Part shown: positions 1 through 12,477 of the stretch, piece by piece
Numbering within the stretch: the stretch's first letter is position 1
Layout: each line of letters begins with the position of its first letter
Assembly: GCA_964019415.1 (NCBI GenBank)
Contig: OZ025876.1
Coordinates: 3,275,272-3,339,271, forward strand
Direction of reading: 5' to 3'
Length of the DNA stretch: 64,000 nt
Origin: Ianthella basta
Lineage: Eukaryota > Porifera > Demospongiae > Verongiida > Ianthellidae
Made by a program: the position numbers and the translations under genes
The notes under the pieces: model-generated
Database searches by the model: none
Seen by the model: the letters and a program-made list of their open reading frames with translations, nothing else
What the model was told of the DNA's origin: nothing

Positions 1-1660
1 TTAGCAGACTCCGAGGGCAAGAGAACCCATACAGTCTATTCTCTGTCATTATATATAGAATGTACATGTATTATATGTAAGTGTTAATGTACTGGCCATA
101 CCTATATAGCAATATGCATAGGAATAATACGTCAGCTGACGCCAGTAAAATATACGCTGTGAGATGCCAAGGTCACATGACCTACCCACTTCCTGTGGTT
201 AACAAATAATGCAGTTACAATCTACATTTCAAACATTTCTTAAAGAGCTGTAAGGAATGGATGTGCTAACAAGCTTTTATAAATCCGCAAAGCAGAGGTA
301 GCTGCACGGTGCAGTTGGCTTTTGGCAATTGGCCAAACTCTGAAGTGACTGCCCTCAGCTCAGGATACTCGTAGACATATGACACATACTATTACCTTTG
401 AACTGGTTTTGTTGTAACTGCGGCAGAGCTATTGCTTCTTGTTCTTCGTATGATCTGTGAACACCTTAATTGTTTATGCATTACTGGCATGAATACTTTG
501 TTTTCTGACATGGTCATGGCAGTTTAAGTCATGTAAATTGTATTCCAAATTTAAATTAGGTATTAATTTTATTTCATTGTTCTTTGGAAAAGTGACAATT
601 TGCAAGCTGCTTATCAATGGTATAATCAATTTATTCCTATAAAACTATCACCCAGAATGTCTTATTATGTAAGGCAAACAGGGCCAATTAAGATGTCTGT
701 CTGGTGACATGAGCTGGAGACTGTTAAGACTGAGCTCGAGGGCCTTGCGCTTTATGTACATAATAATAACTGCATGTATAAAATTTATCGTAGTGTGTGT
801 GTGTGTGTGTGCTAGTGTGTGCACGCACGCATGCATGACTGTGTGAAGCATGTGTGCATGCACATGTGTGTAAGATTATACAATATGCAGATGCTCAGCC
901 CATGCATCATGTCAGCCAACCTTCCCCATGTCTACTCCCCTTGACACTGTGTACACATACATAATCGTAGGAATAGTATGGTGTTCCATCAATCTGCCCA
1001 GTATGGGTTGTTATCATGATTTTAGTGGTTGCTATGTTGGTGTGAGAGTTCTAGGAATTATGCTAATGAGATTCATTAGAGGTGGCAGCCACCAGACCTG
1101 TCACCTGTACCCGACTATGAATTAAGTTGATCTTAATGGTTGCTAAGCGATTGCTTAATTCTGGCAAGCATGCATGATAATCTTACTCATGCATGAGTGC
1201 TTTGTAGGTGCCTGACTTGAGCTCTTTCCCATCAATGTATTTATCAACCTATTGTGAATTCGTGTGTAGGTCTGTGTGTATGTATGCATGTTGTGTGTGT
1301 GAAGGAGTGGTTGTGTGTTGTGTGAGTGCATGTGTATGTGCATGTGTGCATGAATGTGTATCCACGTGTGTACATGTGCCTGGTGTGTGTGCAAGTGCAT
1401 GCACATGTCCATGCATCCACTCTAACTGTCACAAAATGCAATGCTTTCAGATTATCTTTCTCAGTACTCGGAATATTCATCTGGAACACATCTCCATGCA
1501 TGTGGTGCCTGTCATGTTTGCTGTACACTGACAAACTATAAATAATGATCTCCAACAATGCACCTACTTGCTTCAACAGAGAATCACAGAAGGTAATGAA
1601 TATTCATATTAGGTTCGGCAACTATTATATAAACTGTACTGCCACCACTGTCATAATTTT
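1..1660. other. Intergenic, TG/CA-rich microsatellite tracts
   Basis: No gene is supported here. Two imperfect TG/CA tracts lie at about 790-880 and 1260-1410. They generate Cys/His-rich open frames on both strands, which are composition artefacts. The rest is AT-rich single-copy-looking DNA. Confidence 0.6.
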
Positions 1661-1677
1661 AGCATCTGCGAATTGTA

Positions 1678-2208
1678 ATGTGTGCGACTGGGTCTCCCAA
1701 GGTTGGGTTACGGTGCTGCATCACTGCTGTCACTGGCAGTGTTATAATGTACATCCTGTCAGTAGTGCTAGGTTGGAGCTTTGCTGAAGGACTTCCACAC
1801 CACTTTCACTCCACAGTGACTCCCCTCAAAGGAGCAATTCTTGTGTCTCTGCCTGTTGCAGCTATCATTGCAGGTGTGTGTTTTGCATGCATTCTGCAAG
1901 TTGTTTCGGAGTCTTGGTGTGACGAAGAACGTGTGAACCAGTGTCAACTGGGTAGTATGGCTTGCTCTGTGATTCTCGGAGGAGTTTGCAGTGTTTTGGG
2001 TGGTATCTTCCTGCTGGCAGCAGCTGCAGACCCTCCCACACCAGAAAGGTCCGATCCACAAGGTTACAGTGCATTTGCTGCCATTGCTGGTATTGTTGCT
2101 TGTATTTCAGGTATCATTTACTGCTGTGCTTTATGTGGTATCTGTATGAAGTATCGAAATAAGATTATGGAGGAATTATCTGAAACTAATCATTATTCCC
2201 AATTTTAA
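1678..2208 (+). CDS. Four-pass membrane protein, family unknown
   Basis: An open frame of 176 codons encodes four hydrophobic segments at about residues 15-37, 52-75, 94-118 and 132-155, with short loops and a charged C-terminus. The loop between segments 2 and 3 has two Cys (SWCDEE and NQCQLG) that could form an extracellular disulfide. The overall shape resembles claudin/MARVEL or MS4A-like tetraspan proteins, but I see no signature that decides. A possible 3' splice site (ttttag) lies 14 bases before the ATG, so the exon may start near 1664 and the true start may be upstream. Codons run cleanly to TAA at 2206. Localisation in a membrane is inferred from the four segments; function is unknown. 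Confidence 0.6.
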   Translation: MCATGSPKVGLRCCITAVTGSVIMYILSVVLGWSFAEGLPHHFHSTVTPLKGAILVSLPVAAIIAGVCFACILQVVSESWCDEERVNQCQLGSMACSVILGGVCSVLGGIFLLAAAADPPTPERSDPQGYSAFAAIAGIVACISGIIYCCALCGICMKYRNKIMEELSETNHYSQF

Positions 2209-2866
2209 TATTATAGTAATTACTTGTTGATTATAAACTTGCATACAAACAGTGCTTATGTACTGACTGAGTGTTTCAGTTTGTTTTGTATAGCTAATTG
2301 TGTTGATTGATGGTATATTTTACAAAAAATACTTAAATGTTAGCTATAGTCTTTCCACCAGTATTTATGTCATTGACACTGCATCCTCAAATCATGGTTG
2401 TACATGTACAATTTGCACTTGGGTGCTACGCTCTCCATCAGAGACTGATTACATTATGTAGCACAATGTCATGCTGATCATAAAATGGGAATGTTACTTC
2501 TTAGACTATTATAATTTTAAGAGTCTTTTACTCATGCCGGCCAGTTACTTAGCTAGGATTGCTGTGGATGGACATACTAGTACTGTTGCTCGCTCTCTAG
2601 CTCTGTGTGTGTACATTTGGGTGGGGTAGCGTTGTTCAGTGGGTATACGTGTATGTGGCATCATGCGTGCTTATGTACAAATGTGTATTTTAATTAGTTA
2701 GTGCGGATTAGTGGCCGGGAGGTCCAAATTTCCATGACACTGGACACACAATAACACCACCAGAAAAATACTTCAGAAAGATTGTACACATTTATACAAA
2801 TATATATATATACAGTGCAAGTTACAATATACACCACTAATCTAAAGTAAATAATAATAAATAAAT
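2209..2866. other. 3' flank and AT-rich spacer
   Basis: Probable 3'UTR of the four-pass protein gene followed by AT-rich spacer with a TATATA run near 2800. Nothing else is recognised. Confidence 0.4.
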
Positions 2867-2867
2867 A

Positions 2868-4600
2868 AATAATTCCCTGGGAATTTGACAGCCCTCATGA
2901 ACATGTGCTAGGTGTGGTGATGAAGTATGGGAGATTTTAAGACTTTTAAATGAGACAGAATTTTTAATTAGGCCTTCATTCTTCTACAAGCAGCCCGCAA
3001 AGTGCTAATATAAATGCGCATAGCATAACACTTAATGTATGGTGCATTTATATTGATACATAGTGGTAGCTGGTATATTAATGTAACTGGACTCGTTGAG
3101 ACGTGAAACTTGGGTGACACGTTCAAGTGGCCCACCTTCTTATGTTATTAGTAGGATTTCTTAATTAGTCTCAAAATGGCTGACGTATATGAGGTGGATC
3201 ATATATTCGACCAGCCAGGCCCACTCAGTCATGACACTTGGTGGGCCTAGCCAGATAATCTATCTGTTCATGTCATTAGTAGGATTCCTTAATTAGATGC
3301 AAAATGGCTGAGGAAAGTGAGGTTCATTGCATATCCCACCAACCCGGCCCCGCTAAGTCATGATACTAAGTGGGCATAGTTAGATGGCCCATTTGCTCAT
3401 GTCATTAGCAGGATTGCTTAATTAGTCACAAAATGGAGGCAATGTTTTGAACAATCACATTTCAACACCAATTTGTAGGCATTTATACAACCGCCACCAC
3501 CACCACCACAGTGCAAGTTGCAATGCAATGAATGCATGCATTCAGTATATTCACCATTGCTCTAGAAAGCAGACCACCACCACCACATACCACCACACAG
3601 TGCAAGTTACAATGCATGCATTCAGTATATGCGCCATTGCTCTAGAAAAAGACACCTCCACCACCACCACACAGTGCAAGTTACAATATCGCAGCCACCA
3701 CCACCTGTGCCCGTAGAGTATCTGTGTCAGTTGGTGATAGAAAAAGACCACCAGTGCAAGTTACAGTAGCCATCACCACATGTGCCAGTAGAGTATCTGC
3801 GCCAGTTGGTCATAGAAAAAGACCAGCAGTGCAAGTTACAGTACTAGTGGCCCTGGGCCAGCACATGCATCATTTGCACCGCCACATGTGTCAGAAAGTA
3901 AAAGCGCTCAATGGCTGAAGAAAAAGTCTACCAGCGCAAGTTACAGCTGGTCAGAACCTGCACCGCTGCCATTGGAATGCACGCTGCAGCAAGCAAATGT
4001 AAGCTTGCCTAAGGGCATGCCATTGAATTGAGAGTGCATGGGAAGAAGTTCAATGGCATGCCCTTAGGCAAGTTACAATTGCTTGCTGCAGCGTGCATTC
4101 CAATGGCAGCGGTGCAGGTTCTGACCGGCTGTAACTTGCATGAGCTGGCCCGGAGCCACTGTAACTTGCACTGATGGTCTTTTTTTCAATGACCAACTAG
4201 CGCAGATACTCTACTGGCACATGTGGTGGTGGCTACTGTAACTTGCACTGGTGGTCTTTTTCTATGACCAACTAGCACAGATACTCTACTGGCACATGTG
4301 GTGGTGGCTACTGTAACTTGCACTGGTGGTATTTTTCTATGATCAACTAGCACAGATACTCTACTGGCGCATGTGGTGGTGGCTACTGTAACTTGCAATG
4401 GTGGTCTTTTTCTATGACCAACTGACGCAGATACTGTACTGGCACAGGTGGTGGTGGCTGTGATATTGTAACTTGCACTGTGTGATGGTGGTGGTGGTGG
4501 TCATTTTCATCTAGGAATGCATGTGGTGGCTGTAATATTGTAACTTGCACTGTGGTGGTGGTGGTGGCAGTTATAATATAATATAATATAAATAAATAAA
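2868..4600. mobile_element. Repeat unit 1: 600-bp block plus minisatellite-armed foldback
   Basis: The left part (about 2868-3480) recurs at about 4605-5215 with small differences. The right part is a long imperfect hairpin: arm 3490-4029 matches the reverse complement of 4051-4574, with a loop of about 20 bases. Both arms contain a 75-bp tandem unit (spacing measured from 3754 to 3829) carrying GTGCAAGTTAC and CCACCACC motifs; the right arm holds about four units and the left arm about two or three. Because 75 is a multiple of 3, the array yields open frames with a 25-residue period. This is the structure of a foldback (FB-like) transposon. No transposase is seen. Confidence 0.7.
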
Positions 4601-6190
4601 TAAATAATTCCCAGGAGGGTTGGCGGCCCTCATGAACATGTGCTAGGTATGGCTTTGAAGTATGGGAGATTTGAAGACTTTTAAATGAGACAGAATTTTT
4701 AATTAAGTCTTCATTCTTCTACAAGCAGCCTGCAAAATACTAATATAAATGCACATAGGAGAACACTTAATGTATGGGGCATTTATATTGATGCATAGTG
4801 GTGTCTTGTATATTAATGCAACTGAGCTTGTTGAGACGTGAAACTTGGTGGACACGTTCAAGTGGTCCACCTTCTTATGTTATTAGCAGGATTTCTTAAT
4901 TAGTCTCAAAATGGCCGACATATGTTAGGTGTATGATTTATTCAATCAGCCAGGCCTGCTCAGTCATGACACTTGGTGGACCTAGCCAGATAATCTGACT
5001 GTTCATGTCATTAGCAGGATTTCTTAATTAGTTGCAAAATGGCCGAGAAAAGTGAGGTTCATTGCATATCCCACCAACCCAGCCCCGCTAAGTCGTGATA
5101 CTAAGTGGACATAGTTAGATGGCCCATTTGCTCATGTCATTAGCAGGATTGCTTAATTAGTCACAAAATGGAGGCGATGTTTTGAACAATCACATTTTGA
5201 CACCAATTTGTAGGCATTTGCCGCTATGCTGGAGCAGAGCAGCACCCACATATACACTTGCTCACAACTATCCAGCCACAATATCCAGCTACCATACCAC
5301 CACATATATATAGATAAATACAACCACCATCACCACCACCACAGTGGAAGTTGCAATGAGCAGTATATTATGTGCTAGAGCTGCAAGAAAACAGACCACC
5401 ACATCAGGCGCTGCTACCACATACTGCTACCACCACCACACAGTGCAAGTTACAATATCACAGCCATCACCACCTGTGCCAGTAGAGTATCTGCGCTAGT
5501 TGGTCATAGAAAAAGACCACCAGTGCAAGTTACAGTAGCCACCACCACATGTGCCAGTAGAGTATCTGCACTAGTTGGTCATAGAAAAAGACCACCAGTG
5601 CAAGTTACAGTGGCTCCAGGCCAGCACATGCACGCACCATTCGCACCACCAAATGTGCCAGAAAGTGAATGCGCTCAATGGCTGAAGAAAAAGACCACCA
5701 GCACAAGTTACAGCCGGTCAGTACCTGCACTGCCGCCATTGGAGTGCACGCTGCAGCAAGCAATTGTAACTTACCTAAGGGCATGCCATTGAATTTCTTT
5801 CCATGCATTTTCAATTCAATGGCATGCCCTTAGGCAAGCTTACATTTGCTTGCTGCAGCATGCACTCCAATGGCGGCGGTGCAGGTACTGACTGGCTGTA
5901 ACTTGTGCTGGTGGTCTTTTTCTTCAGCCATTGAGCGCATTCACTTTCTGGCACATTTGGTGGTGCGAATGGTGCGTGCATGTGCTGGCCTGGAGCCACT
6001 GTAACTTGCACTGGTGGTCTTTTTCTATGACCAACTAGTGCAGATACTCTACTGGCACATGTGGTGGTGGCTACTGTAACTTGCACTGGTGGTCTTTTTC
6101 TATGACCAACTAGCACAGATACTCTACTGGCACAGGTGGTGGTAGCTGTGATATTGTAACTTGCACTGTGTAGTGGTGGTATATATATAT
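4601..6190. mobile_element. Repeat unit 2: second copy of block plus foldback
   Basis: Second copy of the preceding composite, starting about 1.73 kb downstream of the first in the same orientation. The 600-bp block is followed by a hairpin with arms at about 5330-5800 and 5816-6180. The arms carry fewer 75-bp units than copy 1, so the minisatellite has expanded or contracted independently. The hairpin centre (about 5775-5835) is shared with copy 1 and includes GGCATGCC. Confidence 0.7.
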
Positions 6191-6195
6191 ATATT

Positions 6196-6527
6196 TCTGT
6201 CATTGCAAATGGCGGCGCTCACGTCAATCTTTACAAAGCTTTAAATCCTCTCTAATGGCGTTTCGCCGTGTTTTAATCGAACGAAATGTGGTCATAAACA
6301 TGTGTTAATAGAGTGATACTAATAAAAAGCCCAAGGAACGTCTCTTCTGCGAGATACAGCTCCAATTATCACTGACGGACATTGTAAAATGGCCGCGCGC
6401 TCGCCGCTTTCTGTTTGCTAGGCTTAAAACCATCTTTCTTTAGATTTCGCCGTGTATCCAAAGAACGCAAAGTGTTCCTAGAACATGTTTAAGTAATAGT
6501 ATTGCGGTAGGAAGCTTACTTAACTGT
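6196..6527. repeat. Direct repeat A, copy 1
   Basis: About 330 bases recur at 6606-6943 with few differences. Both copies are preceded by a short (AT)n tract. No coding capacity is seen. Confidence 0.75.
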
Positions 6528-6531
6528 TTTT

Positions 6532-6550
6532 GGGGCGCCGAAGGCGCCCC
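6532..6550. repeat. Perfect 8-bp GC hairpin
   Basis: GGGGCGCC, then a GAA loop, then GGCGCCCC. It lies between the two copies of direct repeat A and is much more GC-rich than its surroundings. Related GGGGCGCC-type strings lie near 7337 and 7780 in the neighbouring repeats. Confidence 0.6.
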
Positions 6551-6605
6551 TATATTGTTTTCAGATTTAGGTCTTCGTATGGCTTCATGTTCGTATATAT
6601 ATATA

Positions 6606-6943
6606 TCTGTCATTTTGCAAATGGCGGCGCTCACGTCGTTCTTTACAAAGCTTTAAATCCTCTCTAATGAAGTTTCGTCGTGTTTGAATCGAACGAAATG
6701 TGGTCATAAACATGTGTTAATAGAGTGATACTAATGAAAAGCCTAAGGGATGTCTCTTCTGCGAGATACAGCTCCAATTATCACTGAAGGACATTGTAAA
6801 ATGGCCGCGCGCTCGCCGCTTTCTGTTTGCTAGGCTCAAAACCATTCTCTTTAGATTTCGCCGTGTATCCAAAGAACGCAAAGTGTTTATAGAACATGTT
6901 TAAGTAATATTATTGTGGTAGGAAGCTTACTTAACTGTTTTTC
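6606..6943. repeat. Direct repeat A, copy 2
   Basis: Second copy of the 6196-6527 repeat, 410 bases downstream. It runs directly into the next repeat family at about 6941. Confidence 0.75.
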
Positions 6944-7383
6944 TGCGAGGTACAGCCCTAAATATACAACAGAAGTCTTGGGACCCGTAGGCCAATAATG
7001 GAGGACCAGCGAGTCATGACACATAATTATAGCCATGATTCGCTCATATAGTCATCATAGGGTAGCCTTTTAGCCAGCACACTCCTCCTCCAGGCACAAA
7101 GTAACAATTGCTCATTTAGAATGTCATATAGATCAAAAAGCAGTAGGCAAACATTTGACAGTTTGGTAGGGATGCTTTCACTGGATATGACTGGCTGCTC
7201 TGGAGACTTGAAACTCTTGCAAACCCAACGGTCTAGTGTGTCTTGATGTATCTTTCAGGCCAACAACAATACTGTACCCCCAACTATCTGATTTACTGAA
7301 CATACATGGGAAAATTGCTAGCAAGTAGTTCGAGGTTCAGGGGCGCCCTGGCACCCCACGAGTTTTTTAACTCGAAATACTTG
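6941..7383. repeat. Tandem repeat B, copy 1 (443 bp)
   Basis: Adjacent tandem duplication with 7384-7826. The copies are nearly identical, so the duplication is recent. No coding capacity is seen. Confidence 0.8.
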
Positions 7384-7826
7384 TTCTGCGAGGTACAGCC
7401 CTAAATACAACAGAAGTCTAGTGACCCGTAGGCCAATAATGGGAGACCAGCGAGTCATGACACATAATTATAGCCATGATTCGCTCATAGAGTCATCATA
7501 GGGTAGCGTTTTAGCCAGCACACTCCTCCTCCAGGCACAAAGTAACAATTGCTCATTCAGAATGTCATATAGATCAAAAAGCAGTAGGCGAACATTTGAC
7601 AGTTTGGTAGGGATGCTTTCACTGGATATGACTGGCTGCTCTGGAGACTTGAAACTCTTGCAAACCCAACGGTCTAGTGTGTCTTGATGTATCTTTCAGG
7701 CCAACAACAATACTGTACCCCCAACTATCTGATTTACTGAACGTACATGGGAAAATTGCTAGCAAGTAGTTCGAGGTTCAGGGGCGCCCTGGCGCCCCAC
7801 GAGTTTTTTAACTCGAAATACTTGTT
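7384..7826. repeat. Tandem repeat B, copy 2 (443 bp)
   Basis: Head-to-tail with copy 1. Its end abuts the 1.45-kb direct repeat that starts near 7819. Confidence 0.8.
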
Positions 7827-9273
7827 TTTGTGGAAAACTTTTCACTACCCTTACAAAGGGAAAGTAGCGCTACTCCTGAACAGAAGCAAGAACCAACAAA
7901 AGGAACTGCCAGCGAGGAGGGGAGGCTGTACAGTTTACAGAGCTAACCTTATTTCCAAGCGCCAGGGCGCCGTCGTGTAGAAAGCGTCGACGCCTTTTTC
8001 CGTGTTTCGACTTATTCTTCTTCTTCTCCGTCAGCTGAAACTCCCGGACGACAGGGAGTAGGAGGATAAATTACCCACAGTTCTATGACGCTTTTGGCAG
8101 GCAAGTGCCTTTTGTAGGTTAGTTGGCTCTGCGAGCCAGTCCACAAGTGGAGGTTTCCCCAGCCTTCGTGAAACGTTGCTAGGCGCAATATGCCATTTTA
8201 CAATGACGTAATCACATGTACGGTTGGTCTGTCATGAAAAAATTGGACCACCCTGAAAAGGTTCCCCCCAGTCCCAATATTTCTAAATATTTGAACCTCT
8301 GGAACTAATATTTCAGAAATGGACTAAAATCTTTGGACCTAGCTATCCTGAAATATGTGGACCCCCTCATCTGTCTACATTCTAGGTTTTCCAGGCATAA
8401 TACATTTCACTTTTATCATCAGCACAATGCTTGCATGGGAATTTGAACTTCATAAAAATACATGACTTAAGCAAGCAAGTGGATAAATATAATACATATA
8501 TGCAGAGTAGCTATATATAGCTATTATAAATGTGAAAATAAGTAATGTGAATGTCACTCAGTCTGCCCCCAATGTAACCCAGTGAATGTCATTGATACCC
8601 AAAACACATGTGCTCCCACACATACTACAGATCTAACATACTGTATGCCCACAAACCTACATACATGTCAACACCGGCACATCCACACCCACACCAATGG
8701 CAGTGTCCAGTCAGGTCTGTAAGCTAGATTGTACGTACTACTCAGTATTGTGTGAACCTGTGTGATATTTCAATAATACCCTCAGTATGCATACAATAGC
8801 TGTGTGGAAACGTGATGGCATATAGGAAAAGAGTCGCCAAAACATAAACATGTTGTTTAAGGAAGTAGGATGTAATGTGGATATTTCAGTGTTCCACTTC
8901 CCTTTTCTATTCCATACAGCAATTGTCGCTTAGTGAATAGTCCTCTTTTATAGTTTTGGGCCAATAGCCCCACAATGCGGTCAGATGAGTGTTCACAAGT
9001 GCATACGGGACAAGCTTTGGCCGCCATTAGCCATGCAGCATGCCATTTAGAAGGACATCCGCAGTGGTTGTGTCAGTGGGCCGTCATTTAAATTACTGCT
9101 AGGTAGCTTCTGGTGGACGTTCCTGACTTATAGTGCGGAGCCTAGGTTCTAGCTGTCACTTTGGTTCCACTCCAGAATAAAAACATGAGGGCCATAAACT
9201 TGCAGTACTGTCCTGTGGTTGTGGCAATGTATCATATCTGAGCTTATACACTCTATAAAAAGTGTAGAAACAG
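7819..9273. repeat. 1.45-kb long direct repeat, copy 1
   Basis: Nearly identical to 10772-12227 in the same orientation (1455 and 1456 bases); only scattered single-base differences were noticed. The first bases (TTGTTTTTGTGGAAA) also form the terminal sequence of the TIR element that sits between the copies. Short open frames inside are the same in both copies because the copies are recent; I do not take them as genes. Confidence 0.8.
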
Positions 9274-9448
9274 GACAGAATGAACACTTGACAGAGGATG
9301 ACAGTGGCTGGCACCTGCTGCCTCTATGGCCCTTACTTGCAGTGCAAGGCTGCCTTGCAACGCTGGCTTCTTTTGCATTTGCCAGATGTCTATACCTTCA
9401 GACTCAATTTGCTACAGTGCAGCTTGCACTCAATAAAAAGCAGAGAAA

Positions 9449-10806
9449 CAAGGGTAGTAAAAAAGGTTTCCACAAAAACAAGTAGAGATGTAGGGATGGT
9501 GCCGAGCGCCTCTAAAAATCACGCATCCCTGCATGGAAAAACTTACGGGTGGAAAAACTGCAGGAACAAGGAAGTGAACCATCCCATCCCTAAACCATGG
9601 TACCATTTGAAGGAGGGGTGCCATCTCATGCTCAACAACCCAGGTGAGCATTCTGCGGCGTCAGATTTCAATGCCACTCTGCATGGATACGTCACCATCC
9701 CTACATCTGGCAACATTGTGATGCGCCTATTACTGCAACCCTACTACTACTCTTCAGCGCCCACAACCACCAGGTAATTTCTTGCAATTGGCTCTTTCGC
9801 CAGCTTTGCTATCCTCTTATGCAAGCCTACTATTCATTCATGTCATTACAAGTCTCCAACAGTACAAAGAACCCATCCTCTGCCAGCCTACTGCAGCATC
9901 CAATTTAATAACAACTATACCATCAGTAATAATGCCGAAGGACAGGCTAACTCCCATCGCAAACCAAAGCTAACACTTCTGCTCAAAAGATCATTGGACA
10001 CACTTATCCAGTTTCACAGAAGCATCATATATCAGCATCCCTGCACACGTACAAGAGACTCTGTATCCCTAAATGGAGGATTAACCATCAGAAGTGCCTA
10101 TTCAACTCAGTCAGCAACTACGTCATTTGCCAATCAACTAACAGCTATATAATACCATTGATAGCAGTCAATGCCGCCAAGAGATGACCAAACCTTCCAT
10201 CTCCATACAACACCTACACCTCATGATATTATTCACCCTGACTACTCCATTGTTACAATACAATGTATTTCTTTCTGCCTCCCATAACTCTATACATACA
10301 CCTAGACACTGTGTATCATCAATTACAGCTCAGCCACAACCTGTTTCTTTAAATAACATATACTCAACCATCATTTAACACTTATATTACTGACAACAAT
10401 ACAACTTTGAGCGACCAGCAATGAGCAATTACGTAACAGGAAAGCACTTTTGCCATGCATGCACAAACCCCAAGTAGCAACATTTTCATGTAGGGCCATG
10501 CAGATAATGTAGTCGCAGCCTGTATCAAACCAACCACCAATGTTGCCAGATGTAGGGATGGTGACGTATCCATGCAGAGTGGCATTGAAATCTGATGCTG
10601 CAGAATGCTCACCTGGGTTGTTGAGCATGAGATGGCACCCCTCCTTCAAATGGTACCATGGTTTAGGGATGGGATGGTTCACTTCCTTGTTCCTGCAGTT
10701 TTTCCACCCGTAAGTTTTTCCATGCAGGGATGCGTGGTTTTTAGAGGCGCTCGGCACCATCCCTACATCTCTACTTGTTTTTGTGGAAACTTTTTTCACT
10801 ACCCTT
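9449..10806. mobile_element. Non-autonomous DNA transposon with 270-bp inverted repeats
   Basis: Left arm 9449-9718 is the reverse complement of 10538-10806 with few mismatches. The interior of about 820 bases has no transposase-like frame. Termini carry GTAGTAAAAAAGG-type sequence, and the motif GATGTAGGG recurs in the arms. That motif is shared with the MITE at 12236-12477, suggesting one transposase family. It sits between the two 1.45-kb direct repeats, and its right end overlaps the start of the second. Confidence 0.75.
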
Positions 10807-12227
10807 ACAAAGGGAAAGTAGCGCTACTCCTGAACAGAAGCAAGAACCAACAAAAGGAACTGCCAGCGAGGAGGGGAGGCTGTACAGTTTACAGAGCTAA
10901 CCTTATTTCCAAGCGCCAGGGCGCCGTCGTGTAGAAAGCGTCGACGCCTTTTTCCGTGTTTCGACTTATTCTTCTTCTTCTCCGTCAGCTGAAACTCCCG
11001 GACGACAGGGAGTAGGAGGATAAATTACCCACAGTTCTATGACGCTTTTGGCAGGCAAGTGCCTTTTGTAGGTTAGTTGGCTCTGCGAGCCAGTCCACAA
11101 GTGGAGGTTTCCCCAGCCTTCGTGAAACGTTGCTAGGCGCAATTTGCCATTTTACAATGACGTAATCACATGTACGGTTGGTCTGTCATGAAAAAATTGG
11201 ACCACCCTGAAAAGGTTCCCCCCAGTCCCAATATTTCTAAATATTTGAACCTCTGGAACTAATATTTCAGAAATGGACTAAAATCTTTGGACCTAGCTAT
11301 CCTGAAATATGTGGACCCCCTCATCTGTCTACATTCTAGGTTTTCCAGGCATAATACATTTCACTTTCATCATCAGCACAATGCTTGCATGGGAATTTGA
11401 ACTTCATAAAAATACATGACTTAAGCAAGCAAGTGGATAAATATAATACATATATGCAGAGTAGCTATATATAGCTATTATAAATGTGAAAATAAGTAAT
11501 GTGAATGTCACTCAGTCTGCCCCCAATGTAACCCAGTGAATGTCATTGATACCCAAAACACATGTGCTCCCACACATACTACAGATCTAACATACTGTAT
11601 GCCCACAAACCTACATACATGTCAACACCGGCACATCCACACCCACACCAATGGCAGTGTCCAGTCAGGTCTGTAAGCTAGATTGTACGTACTACTCAGT
11701 ATTGTGTGAACCTGTGTGATAATTCAATAATACCCTCAGTATGCATACAATAGCTGTGTGGAAACGTGATGGCATATAGGAAAAGAGTCGCCAAAACATA
11801 AACATGTTGTTTAAGGAAGTAGGATGTAATGTGGATATTTCAGTGTTCCACTTCCCTTTTCTATTCCATACAGCAATTGTCGCTTAGTGAATAGTCCTCT
11901 TTTATAGTTTTGGGCCAATAGCCCCACAATGCGGTCAGATGAGTGTTCACAAGTGCATACGGGACAAGCTTTGGCCGCCATTAGCCATGCAGCATGCCAT
12001 TTAGAAGGACATCCGCAGTGGTTGTGTCAGTGGGCCGTCATTTAAATTACTGCTAGGTAGCTTCTGGTGGACGTTCCTGACTTATAGTGCGGAGCCTAGG
12101 TTCTAGCTGCCACTTTGGTTCCACTCCAGAATAAAAACATGAGGGCCATAAACTTGCAGTACTGTCCTGTGGTTGTGGCAATGTATCATATCTGAGCTTA
12201 TACACTCTATAAAAAGTGTAGAAACAG
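10772..12227. repeat. 1.45-kb long direct repeat, copy 2
   Basis: Second copy of 7819-9273. It begins inside the right inverted repeat of the TIR element and ends just before the palindromic MITE. Confidence 0.8.
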
Positions 12228-12235
12228 AAAAGAAT

Positions 12236-12477
12236 AAAAGTTTTCTACTAAAGCTACTAAAGATGTAGGGCTGGCATAAAAAGTACAGAAACAAGGATAG
12301 GCTACTACACAGTGGAACATTCACCATTGTCCCTACATTGAAGAGTGTTGGACCATATAGTACTACACTCTTGCATGTAGGGACAACGGTGAATGCTCCA
12401 CTGTGTAGTAGCCTATCCTTGTTTCTGTACTTTTTATGCCAGCCCTACATCTTTAGTAGCTTTTGTAGAAATTTTTA
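12236..12477. mobile_element. Palindromic MITE
   Basis: Arms 12236-12350 and 12363-12477 are inverted copies with a loop of about 12 bases, so the whole element can fold as one hairpin. The arms contain GATGTAGGGCTGG and AAAAAGTACAGAAACAAGG. Similar strings occur at the ends of the neighbouring TIR element and the 1.45-kb repeats. No coding capacity. Confidence 0.75.

Noticed and set aside
1208-1576. Cys/His-rich open frames near the left end
   Set aside because: Both strands are open only because of TG/CA microsatellite sequence.
3690-4440. CRISPR-like regularly spaced repeats
   Set aside because: The units are contiguous 75-bp minisatellite copies without unique spacers, in an animal genome, and form a hairpin.
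3447-6203. Long open frames with 25-residue repeats (VQVTVATTTCASRVS type) on both strands
   Set aside because: They come from the 75-bp minisatellite arms of foldback elements, appear on both strands alike, and have no start, splice or promoter context.
7747-7980. 77-codon frame, with its end repeated at 10605-10934
   Set aside because: The shared part lies in a recently duplicated noncoding repeat, so identity between copies is not evidence of coding.
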